Shown piece by piece: positions 14,001 to 27,300 of a stretch of 64,000 bases of DNA. The position numbers and the translations under genes are program-made. The stretch lies in assembly GCF_000090795.2 (NCBI RefSeq), contig NW_003546298.1, forward strand, positions 33,458 through 97,457. Reading direction: 5' to 3'. The notes under the pieces are model-generated. The model saw only the letters and a list, made by a program, of their open reading frames with translations. It had not been told where the DNA came from and did not search any database. Position 1 is the first letter of the stretch. Each line of letters starts with the position of its first letter. Source of the stretch: Amphimedon queenslandica (lineage: Eukaryota; Porifera; Demospongiae; Haplosclerida; Niphatidae).

Positions 14001-14311
14001 TATCATATTTTGATTAAGAGAACTCTGACACCACAAACCATCATTCTGACCATCAGCACTAATAGGATTATTAGTAGCATTACCATCAGGACTATCAACA
14101 TCTATATCATGAAACAGGCCAGCAGCTATCATTGAGAAATTAGCAATAGTAATATTCTCCTCACCAAGAAACAATCTGACACCTATTGGTTTAACCATAG
14201 TCACTACAGTATATACACAATAAACTGACCAGAATTCGGAAGAGGAGAAAGAGAACCAAAATTTTGAGATGATACTTGTTGCAGTAATAAAAGAAACAAC
14301 CAGAAAGACAT
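5019..14311 (-). CDS. Adhesion G-protein-coupled receptor with Ig, FN3, HRM, GAIN/GPS and 7TM
   Basis: About 28 exons and 2,400 codons. Exon 1 (14311-14230) encodes the signal peptide MSFWLFLLLLQQVSSQ; a 47-nt intron leads to exon 2 at 14182. Further exons: 13724-13401, 13345-13097, 13041-12694, 12567-12232, 12181-11825, 11662-11294, 11229-10873, 10765-10397, 10278-9970, 9891-9592, 9428-9123, 9048-8806, 8665-8573, 8390-8070, 7945-7755. Exons 2-10 encode Ig-like domains (Cys...Trp...YTC) with one FN3-like unit (13345-13097); exons 11-16 are FN3-like. Exon 7945-7755 is a hormone-receptor motif (FEWPVTALGSTANVSCP...RRCVTNSTW). Exons between 7.68 and 6.70 kb form the GAIN domain. At 6.66-6.43 kb a full GPS motif ends in ACHCDHLTNFACLV, keeping the HL/T cleavage site. 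Seven membrane helices follow (6.35-5.35 kb), then an acidic cytoplasmic tail ending FFDANEDD. It should be a self-cleaved cell-surface adhesion/signalling receptor; ligand unknown. Confidence 0.9.
10397..12181 (-). repeat. Tandem duplication of a two-exon Ig cassette within the GPCR gene
   Basis: Exons 12181-11825 and 11229-10873 are both 357 nt and encode nearly the same Ig domain (shared stretches SVSIVADPPTGPIYESTSY and NETRRQVIPPTGNSLVSMLL). Exons 11662-11294 and 10765-10397 are both 369 nt and share MTVNFSSVGSVEVGQ and NRPYTITTD. The pair was therefore duplicated as a unit of about 0.9 kb. The intron between the two members differs in length between the copies, by about 55 nt. Confidence 0.9.
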
Positions 14312-15228
14312 TATTCTGATTCCAAGCTGTTTACTAAACAAAAAAATGGTAACATGAGCTGGATAATAACTCTAAATGACTCACTACATAATGAGTTAAT
14401 TGCACAAGTTAACTTACTAGGGAATGTTAATATTTACACAGCAGCATCATTTATAACTAACTTACATAATCATAATTATATCAACTATAGAAAAAGCATT
14501 CTTTTGCTAGTACAGCTTATGAAAAATTAGATCAGTACTGCATTCATGAGTAAATTAACCATTAATTATGCATTAATTTGTTTTTATTCATGCTAGAATG
14601 GAATGCTATTAAGGCACAAAATCCAAAGGGATGTACATGTATTTGCACTTGATCCACTACATGTACTACAATGAAGAATAGTTTGAATGGGAAATAATAA
14701 ATTAAGTAACAATCAAAGAAGTAAATAGAATATGCCTTTAAAGTAAATCTATTATGCTTTACTATCATATGCAGTGGTCAATTGACATAATGACTAGGGG
14801 ATTCATATTCAGATGCTATAATGAGTATCATTCATTGTAATGAGTCTGTTAGACCCAAACCAGGTAATGAACAGATTCAATGTTGCAAAACACAATAACT
14901 GAATGTCCATGCTCTCAAAAATAAATAGAAACAACCAGAAAATCATTCTCTACCTCTAAACTGTTTAATAAATAAACAGAATACTTGATATTCATGAGGT
15001 AGTCAAAAATGCTGACTCTAAATCTAATTAAATTGCTGACTCTAATTAAGCTGCTTACTAATGAAATGTCAGTGCAGAAACATGTTAGTAATAATAATAT
15101 TGCAATAATTATCAATATTATCAACAAAATTAATATCAATATTTGTTGCAAAATTTATAAATTAGAGTGAAAATTATTTAAACAACAATATAATTCTTGA
15201 AAAGTGCAAGTTTGTGTAAAATCGTTCA
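14312..15228. other. Intergenic between GPCR 5' end and ZFYVE26 3' end
   Basis: AT-rich DNA between two minus-strand genes, so the GPCR promoter should lie here. No convincing TATA or Inr element was found. The only notable content is a decayed copy of the GPCR signal-peptide exon near 14.92-14.98 kb, listed separately. Confidence 0.5.
14915..14982 (-). pseudogene. Relic or alternative copy of the GPCR signal-peptide exon
   Basis: The stretch around 14920-14980 resembles the first GPCR exon and its leader at 14285-14341 (shared AGAAACAACCAGAAA and CTGTTTA on the plus strand). An ATG at 14946 on the minus strand opens MIFWLFLFIF, close to MSFWLFLLLL of the real first exon. No donor placing it in frame with exon 2 could be confirmed. 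It is either an alternative first exon or a duplicated remnant. Confidence 0.4.
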
Positions 15229-15234
15229 TTTATT
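15229..15234 (-). terminator. Polyadenylation signal AATAAA for ZFYVE26
   Basis: TTTATT on the plus strand reads AATAAA on the minus strand, about 85 nt downstream of the ZFYVE26 stop codon. Confidence 0.5.
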
Positions 15235-15318
15235 ACAGCGTCCTGTTTACAAAATTATAATAACAACAATAATACCTGTAATATAAATTGCATTATTCCA
15301 CCACACACACACACAAAG

Positions 15319-18300
15319 TTATGATCTAGTCCGTAACCATTTCTCACAGATGTCCCTTACACTAGTTTGGCCAGCACGAGCTGCAGCATCAGCGATTCTC
15401 TCAACCTCCTCAGGAAGTTTAGCCTTTATTGCTACCAAATAAGCATTCTTCAACTTACCACACTGGATAAGACAATTGACCTAGAATAACAATACAGTAC
15501 TATTATACCACCAATTGATTTTTGGAGCAACTTTACAAATTTTTCAAAAAATTAATTTTGATTAGAATGTGCTCAAACTTTCTATACAACATAAGTAAAT
15601 TGTACATGTATAATGTACAAAAAATACAAAAATGGAGAATTCTCTTCTTTTCAATTTTGGCAAAACTTGGCTCTAGCTCAAGCTTTCAACGCAACATAGG
15701 TATTTGTACGCATATATGTGTATCAGAAAAAAATATAAAAATGGAGAATTCTCTCCTAGCCTTTTTGATAAAATTCAGTACAATAATAAGTACAGGGTCT
15801 TTGGCCCAATTTCAAAGCAACATTAAAAATTTACTGACAAAAAGGTGAACACTATCCCAAAATCCTGATAATAAATAATACAGTTAATACCATTACCTTA
15901 TTTTCGTCTTTGATTAGCATTGATACAAGCTTGTCCAAATGCTTGTCTAATGTGCGAGCCTGTAAGAGAATTAATAATCTAAGATATAAAACTTTAAAAT
16001 GCTACAAAAAAATTAATTAAAAGTCGTGGCAGCCATTTTGTTTTGGGGTGAATCATACTTAGTAACACTACTGCATTACTAATATACAGTACACAACATA
16101 AGAAGCCAATAAAATGCTCAACATTGTGGTCTAATTACATGTACATGTACTGTACATGCACATGTACATACATCATACATGCAGCATAAGGACACAGAAA
16201 ATCTCAAAATGTACAGTGTATAATCAATTGTTGTTAGTTATTGCTAGCTATCATTACCTCCTTTGTCTGGGTGGCGAGGACTTTGATTGCAGCCATGCAG
16301 ACTTCATCATTAAGCTCTGGAGACATCAAATGTGATTTCTGAATACTTTGAACCAAAACTCTAATACCAACGTAGTTTTCTTTCATAGCAAGCTGCTTTG
16401 ATACCTCTGTGAAAACTTTACTACTTGGCAAACGATAAGCCTACAAATTTAAAGGATTATTTATTATTAAAGAAGTGTATGGGGTCTAAAACACACTGAA
16501 ATTATATCAGATGCTATTTGGAATACTGCTTCAGGGGATTCTTGACAAGAAATTAAGAGCTAAAAATAATAAAAAATAAAAAAACACTATTTTATTAGAG
16601 TCCTTACATGAGCTGCTACCTCTCCCCTCACTGCCCCATTCCCAAACAGTGTGGAAGGTTGGACACCAGAGTCTCCCATGCTAGTGACTGGTACTGGTTT
16701 ATTGAGGATGTTATTAGTAGCAGCTGCTTTATGAAGTTGATCAATGACTCTCATTTGTAAGCTGATGGTTCGCATGTGACCCTACAATAAAATATAATAT
16801 AGTAAAAATTATATACATGTAAATTGTACATGTACACATGTAGCCAGTAAAAAATTGTTTCTAAGTGTCAGTATATACATGTATACATGTATATGTACAA
16901 TACATGAATCAATAAAGCTATACTATATACATGTAGCTGGAAATGTTGGTACAAGTTAAATTTGATGATTTTAAGCAATTGATGGATTTTATATTGGTGA
17001 TTTAGTAGTCATTTGCAATGTTGTCATTGATCATGTGAAGAATGAAGCAGCATGGCATATTTTATACTAGCCAATGCTCACTGCTACTGCCAATTAGCCA
17101 ATATTAATTCCCCGTGAATATTTCCAGCTACCAGTAAATGGTAATACATGTACATGTACCTCTAGTTCTGTAGTACTGAAACTAGCACTCCTCTTCACTC
17201 TAGCATCAATTGCAGTCCTAAAGTGATTCCTGGCTGTCTCCAGATAATGCTTTCTACCATACAGGTCACTGAGGGTTGTCTTGTGACCTGAGAATCCAAT
17301 GAAGAACTTAATGCAAGTCATAGCAGCACGAACAAAATCCTAAAAACAATTTTAAAAATAATAAATAAAATTATAATACAAAAGTCTTCTTTACCTTCAT
17401 GAATAGTTGTATTCTATAGAGAACATGGAATAGTTTCCTCTGAGATAGAAATCTACAGACTCCAGTGAGGTATTGTTCCCATACAGAGAGTGAAGGGTCA
17501 ATGCGTGTGAGAGCTTCCTCCAAGTTATCCAACTGACCACATTTCAGAGCTGGGAGCCATATCTGATCAACAAAGACATCGTTGGAGCAATGCTAATAAA
17601 GTGAGAGAAATTTATTCAAAATAAAGCAATACTAATGATATTAATTTTAGTCATTTTGTACAATAACATCATCAGGCATTAGAGTCTTAATGAACAATTC
17701 TCATAGCAGACACTTCTATTGAACTGACAGCACCTAGTGTACCAATTACATTCTCTACTGTATAAATAACCTCTACATATAGGACACCTCTATATTACAG
17801 ACAAACTTCCTTATACCACAGTGTCCATTACTCAGAGGCTACACTGTATTGTAATTATATGAGGCACTTTCAGAGACATACAAATGTACATTAATATGAC
17901 AGCCACAGATTATACCTTGGTATAAGCTTGCTGGCAAGCATCCTTCCAGTAATGGTGTCTAGCAAGAAAGCCAATCATTGCTGCTGCAGTACCATAATTC
18001 TTCAAGTAAAACAAACATTCCTCGTATTTTCTATCAGTAATAAAACTGCTGTCTTGCTTATGCTGGAAATCAAGATGATAGAATAATGATGATGATACTA
18101 CTACAGCACTACTACTAACCTCTACAAGAAGTCTCATGCTATCATTCCAATCATCACTGTTCTAAAAATAAAAAATAAAATCAAGTATCAGCAGTACCAT
18201 ATCAAAGTGCATGCATGTACAGTACATGTACATGTAGGAATACAGTAATTTGGGTACATGTACATGTACATGTGCATCAAAATTTTGGTGCATTGATAAA

Positions 18301-21300
18301 TGTATAGCAAATGAAAGTTTTTATTTGGCAAATTTGTGACCATGTGCATCAAAATTGAAGTTCAAATGGACTATTTTGACAAATTAATTACTCTCAAATC
18401 CACTAAATTTAAACCCTTCAATATTACCCACAATAATGTAAATAGAGATACAATTATAGTTATTATACCTTCATGGAGGCAAGAGGACAGGATAGTATTT
18501 GCTCAACAATTCTCTCAATCAGAAAAGCACCACCAGAAAGCTGTGTACCACCCTATAATATAAAATATAAATAAATCAACATAATAGAAATATCATAAAT
18601 TGTAGCTGTTGTACACGTACATGTACATGTACATGTATTGTTAAGACTTACATGAAAGCAATGGCGGAATTTGTCTCTGGCCATTTGAAATTCTCCTGCT
18701 TTAATGCAGCCCATACCCCAGGCAGTCCACACTGTGTTGCTATCCAACTGACATTTTGTGGACACTTCCATTGCTAGCTCAAAACGATCTTCAGCAACCA
18801 ACCTGTCCCTCACACGCCTAAGAAAATAATAATGAAATACATTGTGTAAACAAATAAAATGTGTACATGTACATGTTTTTAAAATGCTCATAACTCGAAA
18901 ATTATCTGTTGGAATCACTTCAAAACTTCTACATAGCATAAGGACATTAATGCTTATCAAAAATGTGATAAAAATTAGAGGTGACTTCAGAGCCAATTTT
19001 CAAACCATGGGCTTCTTTCAAAATTGGCTAATTTTTTAAATGCTCAAAATTTTAAAATTATTGGATGGAAATAGCTCAAGCTTCTACAGTCTATGCAGCA
19101 TAAGGGCATCAAAAAGTACATTTTTGGAAATTAAAATGCTTTGTTAAACACCCACAACTACAAAACTTGCAATCAAAATGTACACATAGTTATACATGTA
19201 CACATAATTATTTCTTTCACCTTGCAAGATCTGGTTTGGTTAGCTCTTGAATGGAAGGAATCTCAGAACAACTGGAGGAGATTAACAACCTCAGAAGATC
19301 AACACGACTCAAATACCTTTAATGAAGATAAGAATATTAGTAATTAATACTTACATATACATCTACATGTACATGTACATGTACATGTAACTGTACTGTA
19401 CTATACATGCATTGTAAGACTACCTCTAAAATATTTTATTATTTTCATAATTTAAAAACACACATTAAATGAAATTTATTATCTTACGTGTCACATAGCT
19501 CCACCCCATGACTGTCCCCAGCATGAAACAGCTTCAGTTTTGCATTGAGTAGCATTGTCTCCATTATACTAGCAATAAAAAACACAATAGACCAATGCCC
19601 TAAACAGTAAACCCCATACATACTTAATAGTAAAGTAATGATCAATTTCTTCATTAACTCGTCCAGAGTCATCAGCCACCAGTTGCATTGACACATTATG
19701 ACAGCAGTGAAGTATAAAGCCAGCACAGGCTTTAGCATCACTTAGTAAGTCCAGTATGACCATACACAGTGTGGTACTGGGACTCTCCTCATAGCAAAAC
19801 TCTGTACGTAGGTTCTCGTTGTAGTGAGGGTCGCCTGGCAACAGTTGCCACGGATACTGAGTGGGCGTCACTATGTCGTCCTCTTTATCTGAGAGTTGAG
19901 GATCATCAGAGGTAGTGCTGGGAATAAATGATAATTTACATTTATATCATTAATAGTATTTCTATCCCATTTAATGTACATGTACATGTACATGTACAGT
20001 AATAAAAAAGACATGTAACTACTAATAAATACATACCGTATTTCCTTAAATAAAAGCCTGGGTGTCTATTTCCTAAAATGGTATCTGGATCTCAAAAAAA
20101 TATATAAAAAAAAAACTTTGGCCCAGAGCAGGATTCCAACCCATAACCTTATGCTTTTGACTTTTGGAACTTCAGGCATCATCCACTAGACTACTCAGTT
20201 GCTCCTGGGCTACTGTTGCGTATTTATAGTTCAAATCTATTGCTACCCCGGCGTTTATTCGAATGCGGCTTCTATTTAAGGATATACGGTACATGTATAC
20301 ATGTATATGCACATCAAAAGTATACTCTTATGTACATATACATGTTCATGTATAATACAATTTTACCATGCATCATTTCCATTGCAATAATAATAATGTT
20401 ACCTACCTAGTGATGAAGTTATACTCATAGCAGTCATTACAGACTTTTTGTTGCGATCCGTATCCTTCAACAATCATAAAGTGAGGGGAGCACTGAGCAC
20501 AGACCATACGCCCACACCTCCTGCAATGATGTCTCTTACTGAACTAAAGAGAGAATAGGACTAACTGATATACAATGTACTGAGTACTGGTGGTACTTTA
20601 CTAATTAATGCTACATGTAGTTCGATTTCATGTATTGATTATGACATTCAAAAATTTTAAAATATGATGCTTTTCACAAAAAAATTTGTACATGTACATG
20701 TACATGTACAGTACCTCTAAAATTTTCTAAATTGTATTATATTTTCTTATACATGTACATGCATGTACATATATGACATGCATGTTTTGCAAAAAGTTTT
20801 AAAATTGCTGAGTTACATGCATGAGGACAATGAATATTTAACACAACATGTACATGTACATGTACATGTAGTCATGTACATGTACTACTTACCATTCCAA
20901 ATAATGAAGAATTGCAGAGTTCACAGTAGTTGCTGGTCTTCCAATCCTCTCTCTTTGGTGGGTGAGGTGGTGGCTCAAATCGTGAGTATTTTGGTCTGTC
21001 AGAAGGAGGAAACACTGTAGAGAAACTACTAGTCCTACATAAAACGAAAAGAAACATACAGTAATTCTTCTTTTAGTAAAACTATGTGTACAAGGAGTGT
21101 GTAATAATATTACAACTAATATCTCATAAAATACAAGTCTTAGCAGTAGCACATGCAATTACATGTACATGTACATGTACATGTATAATAATACAAAACA
21201 TGAAATACATGTACAAGTACATGTACATGCATATAATGTACTACATACAATGTAATACGCATATGTAGGTAAGAATATACAATACATGTACATGTACAAG

Positions 21301-24300
21301 CACGTATTGCTGCAGTACATGTACCTTCCTTTCTTGTGTCTTGGTGTTGGTGGTATTGAGGGAGACTCTGAAGGTGATCTCATTCTATCATAACGAGAGA
21401 ATGGAGTGGAAGGAACTGAAGGAGAGGTGGCACGAGACGGATCTAAATAATAAAAAGATGTACAGTTGTACATGTGCTAAACTAGTGTGAGACAAAAAAT
21501 AATAAAAATTGCCAATTGAAAACTAAAATAACATGCCAAAACTGGTCATTTTAGTTCAGTAGCCAGCATGCATGCATGTTTAGGAAAACTTAGTTCTTGG
21601 AATAGAGAACCTTTCTGCTGCAGGCAACAACATGCTTGAACATACATGTATCAAAGGATTCAATGTACTGTATGTCGTCAACTTGTGCTTAAGATGTGCT
21701 TAAATGTGCATGTGCATGTATTAATACATGTACCGTACATGTACAATTGTATATGATATGAACATGCAAAAATGTTCTTTTTATATGTACATGTACGTAT
21801 ACATCACATACATTCTCTTGATGATGGTAATGGGAATTCCAGTGCCTTCTCAGCATAGAACATGATGAGTAGTGTGAACGGGTTGAGTGGTTCCTCTGGA
21901 GTGTGTGTTTGATATTTGAGAGGAGGCAAGTCATCAGTATCCATCTGACAAATGTATTCATCTTCATTGAGCTCCTTGATTACTAGACCAGCCCATTCAA
22001 TCTATCAATGTAATAAATGTACTGTACATGTGTGAATGCACTCATGTCCATAAGGTATATAGCAATTATATATCATTATAATCTATCGTATAGCTAGAAA
22101 ATTTGGTGGAGTAAAACTTTGGCGAAATGAGGTCATTCGCCAAATTTTTGGTCTTCCATTTGATAAGGTTCCATAAAAGCATACACAGAGTCAAAATTTC
22201 GCCAAAATTTAAACCTCCGAACCTCTTTTAGAGTCAATTCACGAAATTTTGGCACTCCAAATTTTCTAGCTATACGGTATAGTGTAGCCTCTATAGTGGA
22301 CATCTTGGGATAAGAAAGTTTGTCTGTTATACAGAGGTATCCTTTATGGTGGGGTCATTATGTATAATTGGTACACTAGAAGCTGTATATAGAGAGTGTC
22401 CATAAAAAGAGGTTCTACTGTACAGATAAACTGTTATTTGAAAGCTACACATACGTTGTATATCACACCAAACAGTAGCAAAGTGACACTTAAAACATTG
22501 AAAGTACATACATGTACATGCATAAAAGATACTTGTTACTACATGTACATGCATAATGTAGGTACATTGTTAATACATTTACATGTAAATACTTATAATT
22601 ATTAATATTACCTTTAGATCAATAAGCAGTTGCTCCACAATAAACAAAGGTCTTTTCATGAGTGACCGATACTGCTCCTGTACAAAGTGAGGCAGACAGA
22701 GAAGAGCCTTTACACCTAGCAACTGATTATTAAGATTCTTGAGCTTTTCAGCTGATTGTATTTGGAAGGAGAGTTTATCAAGGAGGAAGCGTAAAATTAA
22801 TATTAGGCTCTCCAAATTGAAACACTTCACAAGCAAATTTTCACAAACCTGCAAAAATAAAAGATAAATTACATTATTATTCCTTTGCCTAAAATACATT
22901 GCAAAAGGAAAAATATTACTGTCGTGTTATTGTTGCTGTTGTTTGTTGTATTATTTACTTGTTGTTTCATAGCATTTGATGGTAAATCTTCAAGAGTGCT
23001 TTGTGCAGTGTATCGATCAGGCTCTTCCATTCCTTCCAATAGCTCATATATGTATTGTTCCTCAATTTGCTATGGAAAGGAAAAGCAACAAGATTCAATT
23101 AACATACATGTACATGTACATGTAGCAACAAAAACAGCCTTTTATACCATGCACTTACAGTAGAAAGTACAACGTATACTCATTATACCCAAGTACAGGT
23201 ACATATACAATGTACATTGTACATTATGACCACAAAACATGCTAACTAGCCTAAACTTGCTACATGTAAGTGAGCTACAAAGTACAACCCATGAACCCAG
23301 TGACATGTACATTGTACATTTATAATAAATATCACTCACCATTATAATATCATCACTGTTATGGTGGACTCTGTTCCATTCCCTGGCTAACGTGAACTCC
23401 TTTAGCTTCAGCAGTAGCTTCAATATGCTGTCCTTCTTCTCATTGGAATCATAAGAGAGGTGAGACCAATGACCCCATGAGCACTGACCATTATGGACCT
23501 CAACTGTCTCTATTATCTTCTCATACACGTAAAGCTGCTTCAGTTTCTTACTCACAATAGCCGAGAGCTGAGAGGTGGGGGGTAGATGGTAATTGATGTA
23601 CATGAGTATATTGACACAATAGGAGACTGGCCATATCTCTAATGAGGAGAGGACAAGGCGAGTGGCAAACTCTTTATTTGAGTGCAAGTATATCAGTATC
23701 AGTGGGTCAACTAGTACAGGCTGATCTATTGCTTCTTGACTGATTGATTCTCTCTCTTTAGTCTCATGAACTAGACCAGCACTACAGACAAGATCAGTGA
23801 CTGTCTGCATTACAACACTGTTGCATATCAAAGGCTCGTTTCTTAAAAAGGCAATACCTTCGGATATGAGCCCGTGTCGTAATAACTTGCGTAGCACAAA
23901 AGAGCAGGCTTGAGAGATATCAGAGCTGTCTCCAGGGAGCATTGACAGCTTTCTCAAATTAATGGATTTGTCGTCTTCTTGTTGATCATCTGGACACTCC
24001 TGAGCTGACTTGTCCCACGAGAGGAGACCCTTGAAACACACCAGACGTGTCGCTAAAAACTTCTTTAATGGAGAACTAGCTCTAAATAAAGAGAGTATCT
24101 TCTCTAGAGTTGTTTCCCAGCCTAGGAAGGAACCGACTGGATTCTTATCATCCGTCAAAGAGAGAGACCTCTTTACCTCGGGGATCTGACGGATCTTAGC
24201 CTTCCTAGGCATGAAAGACTGGACAAGTGAGCTCTCTCCTTGCTCCTTCTCCTCCTTGGAGATTATAGACTCTGTTAGGCTGCTCTCATTTAGTATACCA

Positions 24301-27300
24301 ATATCGTCCATGTTCTCCGGTGGGCATAACAGATACACTAGAGAGGCTAGGAGTGGTGCCTGGGACTGTACAAAGTACATTGTCTCATGAGTGAATGTAT
24401 AGTGCTTGATCTTGGAATAGAGTCTTCTATTTTTCTTCCCTGGTGAGTGAGAGCGTGGCAATAGCGGGGATTGTCCATCTCCACGACGTGGGAAGTCATA
24501 CCCCAGTGTGTAGTCTTCGTCGATTACTTCAATTTTAAGATCGTGTGAGGCTTTACTACGTTTGCTTGTATTTTCGTATAAGTCTAATATCTGTCCAATC
24601 TGCTCCTCCTGTTCTTTGAGGAGTTTCCCTTTGATGTACTTCAATAGTGCAATGTTTGATAAGTGTCTGTATGGATTGTCCGGCTCAAAACGAGACTTTC
24701 GGGATATAAAATCGTTCCTGTGGTCATCTAGCAGCTTTGGAATTCTAACCTAAATAAAATAGAATAACAATTTTTGCATGATCAGACATGTACCATATTT
24801 GCCTGATTAGAAGCCTACATGTAGCTTAAATAAGCACCCACCCTTAAAATATTCTCAGTATAGATGTGGATATTTTATCCAATTTAGGTAACTTCAACTA
24901 TAGATTGCCCAAATAGCACAGCTCTTGAAGCACAGTCTGGTGACCTAAGGAACAGGGTTCAATCCCAGCTTTTGGCAGTTTTTTTCTTTTTATGCAATTT
25001 TTCCCCTTGTTAATGAATAAACGCCAGGGCTTCTAATCAGGCAAATATGGTACATGTACAATGTACATGTTGTACATGTAAATCAAAATTAGCAAGATGA
25101 ATAGAGTAAGTTCAGCATTAATGGTTAAAGGATTAACTTACTGTTGATTTCTGGACATCAAGTGAAACGGTTGCTCTGAGGAACTTGATCTCTGCTGACT
25201 CAAGATCAGAGTGAAGGTGCTCAACTTGCATTAACTAAAGTAATATACATGTTAAATAAGCAAATACACGTACATGTACAAATGTACATGCATAATAAAC
25301 ATAAGCTAACAAATCTAGACTGTGCATGTACATGTATGCCTAGAATTTAGATAAGTTCATTTTCACTTTCATGGACAATTTTAATAAGCCAAAAAAAAAA
25401 ACAAAATGTACACATAATTACATGTACATAAAAATCACAAGCACTATTTTCAAAATTATAATAATCATGTTTTACGCTGTAACTAAATAATTAATTTCAC
25501 ATGCACATTTAGTACTGTTTAGTACATTAATAAAGACTCACTCTTGGTGGTGGGCTGCTCAGTGAACCAGTTCCAATGACATAGAGGACTCTAGGGTCGG
25601 GCTGTGATGGTGCATATTCCTTCCATGGCTCATATATTGTTTTCAGTGGCTGGAGTTTAACTTTACGCTCTTTATCAAGTACAGGGAGGGAGAGATTCTG
25701 TCTCAGCAATGAGTAATGGAGGTCATACAAACTACACAAAATTAATATACATAAGTAAGTTTCATGTACTGTAGATGTAGAATGTGCATCTATACAGTTG
25801 TAAGTTTAAAAAAATCAATTTTCATGAATTTTAAAGCTATAGGCCATCTTGTGTACTACATTACACCAGTACATGTACATGTACATGTAAATTGTGAGAA
25901 CATTTTTCATGAGTCCTATTTTGCTTTCTCTTTCTCTTCATGCAACTCTACAGGCTTCTGTCATTCTCTCTCTCCCCCCTCTCCCTTACCTCACTAATCC
26001 TAATTCTCCAATCACATATCCAACTCTTGAAAAATAGGCAATCTTCGCCAGCTTGTCTGATTCAAGAGAAGCGAGTGATAGTCCAGTGGCAGATATGTCA
26101 TCAGAAACACTAATAATGTACATGATGGCATGACAATAGAGGAGATTGGTCACGTTGCAAAAGAATGCTATCTGTCGGTTTGGCTCGTTCTTAAGTGATG
26201 AGAGGGAGATTGAGGCTAGCTTGGATGTACAGGAGAGGACTTTCTTCATTTCTGTCATCTTGTACGCATTCCTAAGGTCAAGGGCCAGTATCTTACCACC
26301 ATCAGTCTGACACAGACCTGGTAGAATAATAAAGAGATACAATGTAAATATGTACACATATTAGATACATTATATGTAGTAATGGTAGTAATTGTACTAG
26401 AAACAATGCAAAACATTCAAGGGCTCAGCCTCATAGATTATTAGCTGCAAAAAAGCAGAATCTCTACCTTAAGTTGCTGCTAGAAAACTCCTGACTTGTT
26501 TTTTACTTTAAGCCTTGCTACACTGACCATAAGATATAAATAGGCTGGCCAGTTTAGTGCAGTCAGTGACAAAGGTGACATATTTTTGATTTTCACAGTT
26601 TATCTCAACAAAAAGGAGTTTCATAGTTACTTAATTGCACCTGTAACCTTTTCAAGCAGTTGGAGAAGTCTTTGGACCGTGTTTTTGCCTTATCTTGTTG
26701 CTAGGAAGTAGGAAAATCATGACTTCTGATTCCCGTGTGGTGATCGCTATTTTATTTTCATTCGGCCGCTCCCACTTGCAATGAAATATTGAAATTTAGA
26801 ATCTTTTGCACTGCAAGGCATGTGCGGATATATAGAGGAGATACGGAATACGTACGTGTACATACAAACAAACAAACTCTACTCATCTTAGTGGGCTTCG
26901 CCCAATTATGCTAATGTGATGATCAATTTAATATTACTCAATTACTACATGTACATGTACATGTATACATACATGTATAAGCTAGTACGTTCTACTAACC
27001 TTTAAGTGTTGTTGTCATTTTCCCCAGGAGTTTATGTGAGAGGAGACAAGGATCATTCTCATCTTCACTCCCATTGCCATTGGGAGAGACAGACTCCTCT
27101 CCATTGATCACATTGAGTGGATAGATACACTCATTCATTAATGGATAGGAGCCTAATAATAAATAAAAGAAATTAAATTTGGTAGCAAAATACAATAAAA
27201 TGGATTCTTTCAGGGGAAGAATCCAGGGTTCTCCCTGAATGAATTTCAACTTAATATACTGTACATATAAGTTTGTTCCATAAATTTTCAATATTACTAC

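Noticed and set aside
20763-21268. Frames encoding alternating MY, CT or HV residues
   Set aside because: Translation of (ACATGT)n arrays in introns, not protein genes.
24907-24976. Functional tRNA gene
   Set aside because: Anticodon arm does not fold convincingly and the segment sits inside a TIR element.
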